From Streptomyces sp. NBC_00683 (GTDB taxonomy: Bacteria > Actinomycetota > Actinomycetes > Streptomycetales > Streptomycetaceae): a DNA stretch of 64,000 nucleotides. Under the pieces are notes generated by a model that made no database searches, was not told where the DNA came from, and was given only the letters and a program-made list of their open reading frames with translations. The DNA is taken from the NCBI RefSeq assembly GCF_036226745.1, contig NZ_CP109013.1:5642001-5706000 (forward strand), in the 5' to 3' direction. Positions 55,801 to 63,402 of this stretch are shown here, piece after piece. Position numbers and translations under genes: made by a program. Within the stretch, counting starts at the first letter, position 1. Every line of letters starts with the position of its first letter.

Positions 55801-56135
55801 TTGTCGTACGTCTGCCCCAGCACGGACCCCTTGACGGCGTCCAGTTGCTCGGTGACCTGCTCGGTCGCACCGGGGGCGGTGGCGACCATCATCGTGATGT
55901 TCTTCTCGCCCTTGGCCTCGGCCTTCGCCAGCACATCGGCGTCGGCCTCACCGAGCTTGTCGCCCTTGTCGCTGGTGGCGGCGGGCTTCACCGGAGTGGT
56001 CACCGGGGCGTCGGCGGCGAAGACCGGGGCGGCGCCGGAGGCGGCCAGTGCGGCCACCAGACCGGCAGCGGCTGCGATGCGCGCCGCGCGTCTCGCCCCG
56101 GGTATGGAGCTGGGGGATTCCTTGGTCATCAGCAT
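52827..56135 (-). CDS. Large secreted subtilisin-like serine protease (S8)
   Basis: A 1102-residue exported protease. Signal peptide about 1-41 (AARIAAAAGLVAALAASGAAPVFAA), propeptide to about 200, then the S8 catalytic domain with Asp213 (GVLDSGVDIAH), His388 (EHGTHVAG), the oxyanion Asn in SAGNEGPG and Ser584 (GTSMSSPQAAG). The 175-residue Asp-His spacing holds an insert containing a calcium-like DLNRDGDTTDKW segment. The C-terminal 500 residues are beta-domains, including a pre-peptidase-like region (DADIDLYVYNGDTEVG style). It probably degrades extracellular protein. ATG 56135 or 56129 starts it. Confidence 0.92.
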   Translation of the reverse strand: MLMTKESPSSIPGARRAARIAAAAGLVAALAASGAAPVFAADAPVTTPVKPAATSDKGDKLGEADADVLAKAEAKGEKNITMMVATAPGATEQVTEQLDAVKGSVLGQTYDKLGYVRATVPTATAEATIKAAQKLSSVYGIDLKQEIKLDDPTPTGDRAAGAKQTKSTGSYPAPGKNTPAKNPYNPSFETGAVDFVQQHPKADGRGITIGVLDSGVDIAHPALQKTTTGERKIVDWVTATDPVSDGDRTWLRMTAAVAGPTFTIGGRTYSAPEGSYKIQIFSEAATLGGDMAGDLNRDGDTTDKWAVLYDPTAGTVRVDLNDDANFANDAVLQPYKDKHQVGYFGTDNPATQIVERIPFVVETRKDVVFDAAGTKADYVNIGVIESEHGTHVAGITAANGLFGGKMNGAAPGAKVVSSRACTWSGGCTNIALTEGMIDLVVNRGVDVVNMSIGGLPPLNDGNNARAELYKRLIDIYGVQLVISAGNEGPGVNTIGDPGLADHVISVGASISKETWAANYGSNVTKKYDMLPFSSRGPREDGGFAPILTAPGASINTTQTWFPGGPVKEAGYTLPAGYSMLQGTSMSSPQAAGATALLLSAAKQKNIELPPADLRTALTSTATHIDGVPAHAQGAGLINIVGAWKQIEKQGAPAHEFSVKAPVDTAIDFALKTPGFGTGLYDREGGLKAGQKKSYDVTVTRTTGPDRAVAHKLSWKNNDGTFKLAGSSTVSLPLGKPVTVKVEAKPGTAGVHSAILQVDDAKTVGVDQQILATVIVSKDLVKPGYAFSTTGSVQRNGTTSYFVNVPEGAETLEVAMSALRSGSQTRFISIHPYGVAVEDSSTIFCYPNYENPANTCRPDTRSYKAPQPGVWEIEVESRRTSPLLDNPYKLDVSLLGASFDPAVKTIAEAKIGTPAAVDWKVTNNAGDLEGSLKGGSLGSAKVERPSISTGETYETTVTIGEGVEKLDFAIGGTSDANADIDLYVYNGDTEVGASTTAGSEESVSLVKPAAGTYTVVIDGYAVPAGTTEYDYRDVYYAPSLGAINVDESKVVTLANGASAQVGAEVVVAGAAPEGRQFFGEVHLVNSRGTAAGTGSVVIEKVTP

Positions 56136-56305
56136 CCCTGTAGGTGAAAGAAAGAGAGAGTCCGGAATTCGGTACCGGATGACCGCTCAGCCTTTCCTAA
56201 AAGGCAGGGGTTTGTGGAGACTTGGCGGCGGCGAGTAGTGGACATGGCGTACATTCGCCACCGGTGCTGATGCGTCATGTGGGACGAAAAGGGTGAATAT
56301 TCCGC

Positions 56306-57313
56306 TCATCGCGGCAGGACCACCACGTACGCGGCCGGTTCACGGTCGTCCGCCGCCATCAGGGCCGTACGCACCACCACCGCCTGCTGCGCCATCCTCT
56401 CGCGCAGCTTCTTCGCCGTGACGCGGACGACGGTCACCCCGAGCCCCTCCAGGTGCTCCCGTTCCGCGGTGTACGTGATGTGCTCCTGGCGGGGGCTGCG
56501 GGTGCCGAGTTCGAGCGCGACGGCCTGGTCCGGCCAGTACGCGTCCACCCCGCCCAGGAACGTGCCGCCCCGCAGGTACAGATCCACGTTCCACACCGGC
56601 TCCGGCAGACCGTAGCTGCGCACCATCTCGTACAGCCGGTCCTCCGCCACCGCCCTGCCCTCCATGAGCAGCGCGTCGACGGCCTCCACCACATGGGGCC
56701 TGCCCAGCAGCTTGGCCGCACTCAACTCCCGTACGACCGTGGCGGGTTCGCAGTGCCCTTCGCGGACCGCCTCCGTCAGCATCCGGCGCACCGTGGGAGC
56801 ATCCGTGAGCCCGGCCACCGCATCCGCCAGGGCCCGCTCCACCGGGGCCACGGGCACTCCGAGCCGCCGGTCGGGCGCGGGCAGCGAGGCCGCCCGCTTC
56901 ACATCGACGAACCGGGTGGAGCGCAGCCGCCTCGTGCGTGGCACCAGCACATCGATCCGGTGGAGAGCGATCATCGGCGGGGCCGACGCGAAGCCGTGCA
57001 GGGCCAGCGCCGCCAGCCCGGTGACCATCGCCTCGCCGTACCCCGGCCCGGACTGGGCCGGCACCGTCCGCCGCGCGGAGACCGGTGGCCGGCCGGCGTA
57101 CAACAGGGCGCCGTGCACGCGCTCCTGGCTCGTGGGCGGGCCCGGGTGCAGGAGGTACACGCCGGGCAGCAACTGCTGCCACGGCCCGCCCGGCAGGCAC
57201 TGCGCGGCGGTCTGGGCGGCGGACACACCCTGGGCGCGCAACTGCGCGGCGGACTGCACGCGTTGCCGCACATCGTGAAGGGGACGGGGGGACAGCGGGG
57301 TGTTCTGGGTCAT
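56306..57313 (-). CDS. AbiEi-like / DUF559-type protein
   Basis: A 335-residue cytosolic protein. The N-terminal half has the AbiEi/type IV antitoxin-like pattern (GVSAAQTAAQCLPGGPWQQLLPGVYLLHPG, ALYAGRPPVSARR, ALALHGF). The C-terminal part (DAYWPDQAVALELGTRSPRQ, then a helix and LGVTVVRVTAKKL) resembles the DUF559/Vsr-type nuclease fold with Asp and Glu at metal-site positions. Such fused proteins are common and uncharacterised in actinobacteria; there is no AbiEii toxin beside it. ATG 57313 is used. It could equally be a transcriptional regulator. Confidence 0.65.
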   Translation of the reverse strand: MTQNTPLSPRPLHDVRQRVQSAAQLRAQGVSAAQTAAQCLPGGPWQQLLPGVYLLHPGPPTSQERVHGALLYAGRPPVSARRTVPAQSGPGYGEAMVTGLAALALHGFASAPPMIALHRIDVLVPRTRRLRSTRFVDVKRAASLPAPDRRLGVPVAPVERALADAVAGLTDAPTVRRMLTEAVREGHCEPATVVRELSAAKLLGRPHVVEAVDALLMEGRAVAEDRLYEMVRSYGLPEPVWNVDLYLRGGTFLGGVDAYWPDQAVALELGTRSPRQEHITYTAEREHLEGLGVTVVRVTAKKLRERMAQQAVVVRTALMAADDREPAAYVVVLPR

Positions 57314-57444
57314 GCCCCGGAGGTTCCCGCACCTCTCAGGAGCACCAACCTCTGTTACAAGGCCGTCGGCATTTCGGGACAACGCCGTCCTAAAGTACGG
57401 CAGTTCGACTGCCGAAAAGAGCGGGCACGCCGGGGATTGTGCGA

Positions 57445-57476
57445 CGGCCGCCCCGCACGGATGTACGGGGCGGCCG
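57445..57476 (-). terminator. Hairpin terminator after the second pepN
   Basis: An 11-bp perfect stem (57445-57455 with 57466-57476), ten-base loop, begins ten bases after the stop. A separate small hairpin, CGGCAG-TTCGA-CTGCCG (57398-57414), lies between it and the AbiEi-like gene start. Confidence 0.7.
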
Positions 57477-57485
57477 GGTCACCGA

Positions 57486-60068
57486 TCAGACCGCGGCGTC
57501 GCACTCCTGGCCGCGCAGCGCCCGCGCCAGGTCGTCCCGGGCCTCCAGGACCAGCCGCCGCAGCGCCGGGGCCGCGTCCGGGCGGGAGGTCAGCCACGCG
57601 TCCGTCGCCGCCAGCGTCGCGGGGTCGTCCTGCAGCCCCGGGAACAGGCCCTTGACGACATCCATGCCGATCTGGATGGACCGCTCGGCCCACACCCGTT
57701 CGATCGCCTCGAAGTACGAGGCCGTGTACGGCGCCAGCAGCTCGCGCTGCGAGGGCTGCACGAAGCCCGCGATCGTCGCCCCGGCGAGCGCGTTGGACAG
57801 CTTGTCCGACTCCACGACCGCCGCCCACGCCTGGGCCTTGACCGCGTCCGAGGGGCGCGACGCCAGGCACCGCACGTGGTGGCGCTTGCCGGACGCCGTG
57901 TCGTCGCGGGTCAGTTCGGCGTCGATGGCCGGCTCGTTGGCCACCCCGTGCGAAGCCAGCGGCGACAGGAAGGCCCAGCGCAGCTCCTGGTCGACATCCA
58001 GGCCCTCGATCACGGCCGTGCCGTCCAGCAGGCCCGTCAGCAGCTGGAAGTCCGCCTCCGAGGTGGCGACCGCCGCGAAGAACCGCGCCCAGGTCAGCTG
58101 GTGCTGACCACCCGGCTCCGCGAGGCGCAGCTCCCGCAGCGCGCCCTCGGCCAGCGCCCGGCCGCCCTCCTCGCGCCACGCCGGCGCGGCGTAGTGCACG
58201 AGCGCGGACTGGGCCCAGGCGTGCAGCATCTGGAGCACGCCGATGTCCGACTCCCGGCCGGCGAACGCCAGGACCAGGGAGACGAAGTCGCGAGCGGGCA
58301 GCAGTGCGTCCCGGGTCAGGTTCCACAGCGCGGACCAGCACAGCGCGCGGGCCAGCGGGTCGGTGATGTCGCCCAGGTGGTCCCGCAGGGTGGCGAGGGA
58401 TCCCTCGTCGAAGCGGACCTTGCAGTAGGTGAGGTCGTCGTCGTTGACCAGGACGAGGTCGGGCTTCTCGGCCCCGGCCAGCTCCGTGACCACGGTGTGC
58501 GGCCCGGCGACATCCACCTCGGCACGCGCGTACCGCACCAGGTCACCCTCGGGGGTGCGGCGGTACAGGCCCACCGCGACCCGGTGCGGGCGCAGCTCCG
58601 GGTGGGAGGCGGCGGCCCCCTGGAGCACCACCAGCTCCGTGATCCGGTCCGCGGTGTCGTACGTCACCGCCGGCGTCAGGACGTTGACGCCCGCCGTCTG
58701 CAGCCAGGACCGGGACCAGGACGTCATGTCGCGCCCGGACGTCTCGGCGAGCACCGAGAGCAGGTCGCCCAGCTGCGTGTTGCCGTACGCGTGCTGCTTG
58801 AAGTACCGGCGCGCACCCTCCAGGAACGCGTCCCGTCCCACGTACGCCACCAGCTGCTTGAGCACCGAGGCGCCCTTGGCGTACGTGATGCCGTCGAAGT
58901 TCAGCTTGGCGTCCTCCAGGTCACGGATGTCGGCCGTGATCGGGTGCGTGGACGGCAGCTGGTCGGCGCGGTACGCCCAGGACTTGCGGTTGTTGGCGAA
59001 GGTGATCCAGCCGTTGGTGAAGCGGGTGGCCTCCACCATCGAGAGGGACCCCATGAAGTCGGCGAAGGACTCCTTCAGCCACAGGTCGTCCCACCACTGC
59101 ATGGTGACCAGGTCGCCGAACCACATGTGCGCCATCTCGTGCAGGATGACGTTGGCGCGGCGTTCGTAGGACGCCGAGGTGACCTTGCCGCGGTAGATGT
59201 ACTCCTCGCGGAAGGTGACGCAGCCCGGGTTCTCCATGGCGCCGAGGTTGTACTCGGGCACGAACGCCTGGTCGTACTTCCCGAACGGGTACGGGTAGTC
59301 GAAGTGGTCGTGGAAGAAGTCCAGTCCCTGCTTGGTGATCAGGAAGATGTCGTCCGCGTCGAAGTGCCGCGCGAGCCCCTTGCGGCACATCGCGCCGAGC
59401 GGGATCTCCAGCTTCGAACCGTCGTCGAACGTGCGGGTGTAGAGGTCGCTCTCGCAGTGGTACGGACCCGCGACGACCACCGTGATGTACGTCGAGATGG
59501 GCTTCGTCTCGGCGAAGCGCCACTCCTCGCCCTCGTGGAACTCCTCGGCGCCGTTGGACCGGACCGTCCAGCCCTCGGGTGCCTTCACCTCGAAGCGGTA
59601 GGGCGCCTTCAGGTCGGGCTGTTCGAAGTTCGCGAAGACGCGCCGGGCGTCGGCCGGCTCGTACTGCGTGTAGAGGTAGACCTCGCCGTCCTCCGGGTCG
59701 ACGAAGCGGTGCATGCCCTCGCCGGTCCGGCTGTACGCGCACTGCGCGTCGACCACCAGGACGTTCTCGCCCTCGACGAGGCCGTCCAGCGCGATCCGGG
59801 TGCCGTCGAAGACGGCCGCCGGGTCCAGGGCCTTCCCGTTCAGCGTCACCGCGCTCACGGCCGGGGCCACCAGGTCGGCGAAGGTCGAGGCCCCCGCACG
59901 CGCGGCGCGGAAGCGGATCGTGGTCAGCGAGCGGAACGTGCGCGGACCGGCGCTCCCGTCGGGCTCACCGACGGCGGAACGCAGGTCGAGGGCGACCTCG
60001 TAACCGTCGACGGTCAGCAGCTCGGCCCGCTCACGGGCCTCGTCGCGGGACAGGTTCTCACCGGGCAC
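57486..60068 (-). CDS. pepN: Aminopeptidase N paralogue (M1 metallopeptidase)
   Basis: An 860-residue zinc aminopeptidase with GAMEN at 276-280, HEMAH at 310-314 and the distal Glu in KESFADFM. It is collinear with the first pepN over its whole length, but differs at many positions (YNLGAMENPGCVT versus FNAGAMENAGAVT), so it is an older paralogue, not a recent copy. Differences after GAMEN suggest a different N-terminal residue preference. GTG 60068 has AAAGGAG upstream and gives PGENLSRDEARERAELLTV, matching the other copy. Confidence 0.94.
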   Translation of the reverse strand: MPGENLSRDEARERAELLTVDGYEVALDLRSAVGEPDGSAGPRTFRSLTTIRFRAARAGASTFADLVAPAVSAVTLNGKALDPAAVFDGTRIALDGLVEGENVLVVDAQCAYSRTGEGMHRFVDPEDGEVYLYTQYEPADARRVFANFEQPDLKAPYRFEVKAPEGWTVRSNGAEEFHEGEEWRFAETKPISTYITVVVAGPYHCESDLYTRTFDDGSKLEIPLGAMCRKGLARHFDADDIFLITKQGLDFFHDHFDYPYPFGKYDQAFVPEYNLGAMENPGCVTFREEYIYRGKVTSASYERRANVILHEMAHMWFGDLVTMQWWDDLWLKESFADFMGSLSMVEATRFTNGWITFANNRKSWAYRADQLPSTHPITADIRDLEDAKLNFDGITYAKGASVLKQLVAYVGRDAFLEGARRYFKQHAYGNTQLGDLLSVLAETSGRDMTSWSRSWLQTAGVNVLTPAVTYDTADRITELVVLQGAAASHPELRPHRVAVGLYRRTPEGDLVRYARAEVDVAGPHTVVTELAGAEKPDLVLVNDDDLTYCKVRFDEGSLATLRDHLGDITDPLARALCWSALWNLTRDALLPARDFVSLVLAFAGRESDIGVLQMLHAWAQSALVHYAAPAWREEGGRALAEGALRELRLAEPGGQHQLTWARFFAAVATSEADFQLLTGLLDGTAVIEGLDVDQELRWAFLSPLASHGVANEPAIDAELTRDDTASGKRHHVRCLASRPSDAVKAQAWAAVVESDKLSNALAGATIAGFVQPSQRELLAPYTASYFEAIERVWAERSIQIGMDVVKGLFPGLQDDPATLAATDAWLTSRPDAAPALRRLVLEARDDLARALRGQECDAAV

Positions 60069-60201
60069 GGAACACTCCTTTGTGTCTCTTTCGAACAGCT
60101 TTGATCCTCGCATGCGGCCGAAGACCCCGGCACCCGGGAATGGCCGGAGTGCCCCGTGGCGTTCTGGAACCCAGGTGCGAGACGACCTCATGAGGAGAGA
60201 C

Positions 60202-60852
60202 ATGCCCGAGAACAGCACGTCGAACGGCAGGACCCCGGCGGACTTCTGGTTCGACCCGCTCTGCCCCTGGGCCTGGATGACCTCACGCTGGATGCTGGAA
60301 GTGGAGAAGGTCCGCGACGTCGAGGTCCGCTGGCATGTGATGAGCCTGGCCGTGCTCAACGAGGACAGGCTGGACGAGCTGCCCGAGGAGTACCGGGAGA
60401 TGCTGGCGACCAAGGCGTGGGGCCCCGTCCGGGTCGTCGTCGCCGCCCAGCAGAAGCACGGCGACGCCGTCGTCGGCCCCCTTTACACCGCGCTCGGTAC
60501 CCGCTTCCACAACAAGGGCGAGGGCCCGACCCGCGAGGCCGTCGTGGGCGCCCTCGAAGATGTCGGCCTGCCGGTGGAGCTCGCGGAGTACGCGGACTCG
60601 GACACGTACGACAAGGAGTTGCGCGCCTCCCACAAGGAGGGCATCGAGAAGGTCGGCCAGGACGTCGGCACTCCGGTCATCGCGGTGCCCGGCGCCGACG
60701 GCGAGCAGATCGCCTTCTTCGGCCCGGTCGTGACCCCGGCCCCGAAGGGCGAGGACGCGGCGAAGCTGTGGGACGGCACGCTGCTGGTCGCGTCGGTCCC
60801 CGGCTTCTACGAGATCAAGCGGACCCGTACGCAGGGCCCGTCCTTCGACTGA
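60202..60852 (+). CDS. DsbA-family, mycothiol-linked oxidoreductase (Rv2466c-like), monothiol variant
   Basis: A 216-residue thioredoxin-fold protein with helical insertion. The active site is DPLCPWAW with Cys21 as the only thiol of the motif, whereas the mycobacterial homologue has CPWC. Other family features are VRWHVMSLAVLNE, the cis-Pro loop VGTPVIAVPG and FFGPVVTPAPKGE. With a single cysteine it would work through a mixed disulfide with mycothiol. ATG 60202 has GAGGAGAG five bases upstream; ATG 60190 is possible. It is divergent from the second pepN. Confidence 0.85.
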   Translation: MPENSTSNGRTPADFWFDPLCPWAWMTSRWMLEVEKVRDVEVRWHVMSLAVLNEDRLDELPEEYREMLATKAWGPVRVVVAAQQKHGDAVVGPLYTALGTRFHNKGEGPTREAVVGALEDVGLPVELAEYADSDTYDKELRASHKEGIEKVGQDVGTPVIAVPGADGEQIAFFGPVVTPAPKGEDAAKLWDGTLLVASVPGFYEIKRTRTQGPSFD

Positions 60853-60885
60853 CGTACCCGCACGACCCCGCACGGCCCCATGGAA

Positions 60886-60918
60886 GAACCCCCGCGAGTC
60901 ATGTCCTCGCGGGGGTTC
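60886..60918. terminator. Bidirectional terminator between DsbA-like gene and sodF
   Basis: A 12-bp perfect stem (60886-60897 with 60907-60918), nine-base loop, is followed by CTCTTT on the plus strand, giving a recognisable intrinsic terminator for the plus gene. Confidence 0.8.
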
Positions 60919-60983
60919 CTCTTTGATCCGCCTGCCGGGTGAAGGTTGAGAAGACGATCACGAGGCAGGACGTCTGAGGACCG

Positions 60984-61625
60984 TCAGGGGGCGAGCATGA
61001 GCACGTCCGCGCGCTCCTTGGCGGCCGCGTACCGCTTCGCCACGTCCTGCCAGTTGACGACGCGCCACATCGCCTCGATGAAGTCGACCTTCTGGTTCTT
61101 GTACTGGAGGTAGAAGGCGTGCTCCCAGGCGTCGAAGACCAGGATCGGGACCGAGCCCTGGCCGACGTTGCCCTGGTGGTCGTAGACCTGCTCGACGATC
61201 AGCCGGCCGCTGACCGGCTCGTAGGCGAGGACGCCCCAGCCGGAGCCCTGCGTGGTGGCCGCGGCCTTCGTCAGCTGGGACTTGAAGCCGGCGTACGAGC
61301 CGAAGGACTCGGCGATCGCGTCGGCGAGGTCGCCGACACCGTCCGCCGCGAGGGGCTCGCCGCCGCCGTCGCCGGTCATGTTGTGCCAGTAGATCGAGTG
61401 CAGGATGTGGCCGGAGAGATGGAACGCGAGGTTCTTCTGGAGGCCGTTGATCGCGCCCCAGGCCTCCTTGTCGCGGGCCTCTTCCAGCTGCTCCAGGGTG
61501 TCGTTCGCGCCCTTCACGTACGCGGCGTGGTGCTTGTCGTGGTGGAGCTCGATGATCTGCGGGTTGATGACCGGTTCGAGCGCCGCGTAGTCGTACGGGA
61601 GTTCCGGGAGCGTGTACGTGGCCAT
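60984..61625 (-). CDS. sodF: Iron superoxide dismutase
   Basis: A 213-residue Fe/Mn-type SOD starting [18 protein letters not shown]. Metal ligands are the His in [14 protein letters not shown], the His in [12 protein letters not shown], and Asp and His in [13 protein letters not shown]. It dismutates superoxide in the cytosol. In Streptomyces, sodF is the iron enzyme that is switched off when nickel allows the Ni-SOD (sodN) to be used; a matching Nur box lies just upstream. Confidence 0.95.
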   Translation of the reverse strand: MATYTLPELPYDYAALEPVINPQIIELHHDKHHAAYVKGANDTLEQLEEARDKEAWGAINGLQKNLAFHLSGHILHSIYWHNMTGDGGGEPLAADGVGDLADAIAESFGSYAGFKSQLTKAAATTQGSGWGVLAYEPVSGRLIVEQVYDHQGNVGQGSVPILVFDAWEHAFYLQYKNQKVDFIEAMWRVVNWQDVAKRYAAAKERADVLMLAP

Positions 61626-61659
61626 AGGTTCGAACCCTCCAACTGCTGTCCTGTTGTTA

Positions 61660-61676
61660 TTGCAAGTCGTTCGCAA
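61660..61676. promoter_or_regulatory. Nur box (nickel-dependent repressor site) for sodF
   Basis: TTGCAA-GTCGT-TCGCAA fits the Nur consensus tTGCaa-N5-ttGCAA with one mismatch, 35-51 bases upstream of the sodF start. Ni-bound Nur repressing sodF is described in S. coelicolor. Confidence 0.8.
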
Positions 61677-61722
61677 TTGCAGGCTAGCAGGAGGAGGGTC
61701 CGAAAGTGATCAGCCCCTGGTC

Positions 61723-62781
61723 CTAGGACCCGGAACCGCCGCGTGCGGCCGCGGCCAGGTCCGGGAAGTCGGTGACGACCGCGTCCACGCCCTGCCCGAA
61801 GTGGAAGGCGTACTCGGCGAACGCGTCCCCGAAGTCGTTGGGCGCGGCGCCCCTCCGGTACTGGGCAGGGAGGTACTGGTTCTCCGCGCGGAAGGTGTAC
61901 GCGCCGACCTTCAGCCCCGCCGCGTGGGCATCGGCCAGCAGGGTCAGCGGCGGGACGAGCGAGGACTTGTCCGGGCCGATCCACTGCGCGTACGAGGCGA
62001 TCTCGCGCAGCCCGGCCGGCGTCATCATCTCCTTGTACGTGACCGGGTGGCCGTACGGGCCACCGCTCGTGCCCAGCGCCTGCCAGAGCGGGAGGCCGAG
62101 CCGGGCCTCGGCCACCCGGTGCAGGCTGGACGGCTCGAAGGACTGGACGACGCAGTCGCGGGCGGTGAGGCGGTTGCGCCGGATCACCCGTATCAGCTCC
62201 GGCTCCAGCGGCAGGCCGATCGAGCGGAAGTACGTCGGGTGCTTCGTCTCGGGGAAGACCGCGATCCGGCGGCGGTGCTCCCTGGACAGGGTGCGGGCCA
62301 GATCGACGACCTCCTGGAACGTCATGATCTGCTCGCGGCCGTCGAAGACCGTATTGCGGTTACGGATCAGCGGCAGCCGCTCCACGGCGCGCAGCGTCTT
62401 CAGCTCCGCCAGGGTGAAGTCCTCGGTGAACCAGCCGGTGACGGCCCTGCCGTCGACCGTCTTCGTGGTGCGGCGGCCGGCGAACTCCGGGTGCCCGGCC
62501 ACATCCGTCGTGCCGGAGATCTCGTTCTCGTGGCGCACGACCAGGACGTGATCCTTCGTCGGGACGAGGTCGGGCTCGATCCAGTCGGCTCCGGCCCGCA
62601 CCCCGAAGGTGTAGGCGGCGGCGGTGTGTTCGGGCCGCCAGCCGGCGGCGCCGCGGTGGCCGATGACGACGGGCCCGCGGGGGCGTCCGGAGCCGGACGA
62701 CGCGACGGCGGGGGTCGCGGCGGCGGCCGACACCGCGGCCGTGGCCAGGAGGATCGAACGGCGTCTCGGGTGCTGGGACAT
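61723..62781 (-). CDS. Secreted glycerophosphodiester phosphodiesterase (GlpQ type)
   Basis: A 352-residue enzyme with a Tat-type signal (RRRSILLATAAVSAAAATPAVA, residues 6-27). The GDPD domain has VIGHRGAAGWRPEHT with the catalytic His-Arg, the metal pair in IEPDLVPTKDHVLVVRHE, and the GlpQ-type insertion up to about 190. It hydrolyses glycerophosphodiesters outside the cell to glycerol 3-phosphate and an alcohol, supplying phosphate or carbon. ATG 62781 is used. Confidence 0.92.
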   Translation of the reverse strand: MSQHPRRRSILLATAAVSAAAATPAVASSGSGRPRGPVVIGHRGAAGWRPEHTAAAYTFGVRAGADWIEPDLVPTKDHVLVVRHENEISGTTDVAGHPEFAGRRTTKTVDGRAVTGWFTEDFTLAELKTLRAVERLPLIRNRNTVFDGREQIMTFQEVVDLARTLSREHRRRIAVFPETKHPTYFRSIGLPLEPELIRVIRRNRLTARDCVVQSFEPSSLHRVAEARLGLPLWQALGTSGGPYGHPVTYKEMMTPAGLREIASYAQWIGPDKSSLVPPLTLLADAHAAGLKVGAYTFRAENQYLPAQYRRGAAPNDFGDAFAEYAFHFGQGVDAVVTDFPDLAAAARGGSGS

Positions 62782-62938
62782 GCGAGCTCCTCGTACGGGC
62801 CGGATCGTGCGAAGGAACCACCAAAGCCACGAGGGGTTACAACAGGGCGGACAGAGGCTTGCCGCCTCATGTACGGACGTGGGTAGGGTCGTCGGAGGGC
62901 GTCGGACACCGATGGAGCGGAACGGGAGGCGGTGCCGG

Positions 62939-63391
62939 ATGAAGGTTCGAAAGGGCCGCCCCGAGGAAGCCGCGGCACTGACCGAGCTGGCGCTGCGGTC
63001 GAAGGGGCACTGGGGTTACGACGAGGAGTTCCTCGCCCCCTGCCGTGACGAACTCACCGTCCGCCCCGCCGATATGGGCCCCCGACGGACCGAGGTCGCC
63101 GAGGAGGACGGGCGCATCCTGGGGTTCACCACCCTCGACGGGGAGCCTCCCAGGGGAGCCCTCGGCATGATGTTCGTGGAGCCGGACACGATCGGCCGAG
63201 GTGTGGGCAGGACGCTGTTCGAACACACGATGGCGCAGGCCCGCCGGCTCGGATTCGCGGCGCTTACCATCGACGCCGACCCGAACGCCGAGCCGTTCTA
63301 CGTGGCCATGGGGGCGGTCCGCATCGGCGCGACCCCGTCGGGTTCGATCCCGGGGCGCGAACTGCCCTTGCTCCGCATCGGACTCGGCTGA
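62939..63391 (+). CDS. GNAT-family N-acetyltransferase
   Basis: A 150-residue acetyltransferase: KVRKGRPEEAAALTELALRSKGHWGY lead, TTLDGEPPRGALGMMFVEPDTIGRGVGRTLF with the acetyl-CoA loop GRGVGR, and the C-terminal DADPNAEPFYVAMGAV motif typical of small-molecule acetyltransferases. Substrate unknown. ATG 62939 has GGGAGG; an upstream ATG 62912 adds nine Arg-rich residues and is less likely. Confidence 0.88.
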   Translation: MKVRKGRPEEAAALTELALRSKGHWGYDEEFLAPCRDELTVRPADMGPRRTEVAEEDGRILGFTTLDGEPPRGALGMMFVEPDTIGRGVGRTLFEHTMAQARRLGFAALTIDADPNAEPFYVAMGAVRIGATPSGSIPGRELPLLRIGLG

Positions 63392-63402
63392 TCCCCCGGG
63401 CG

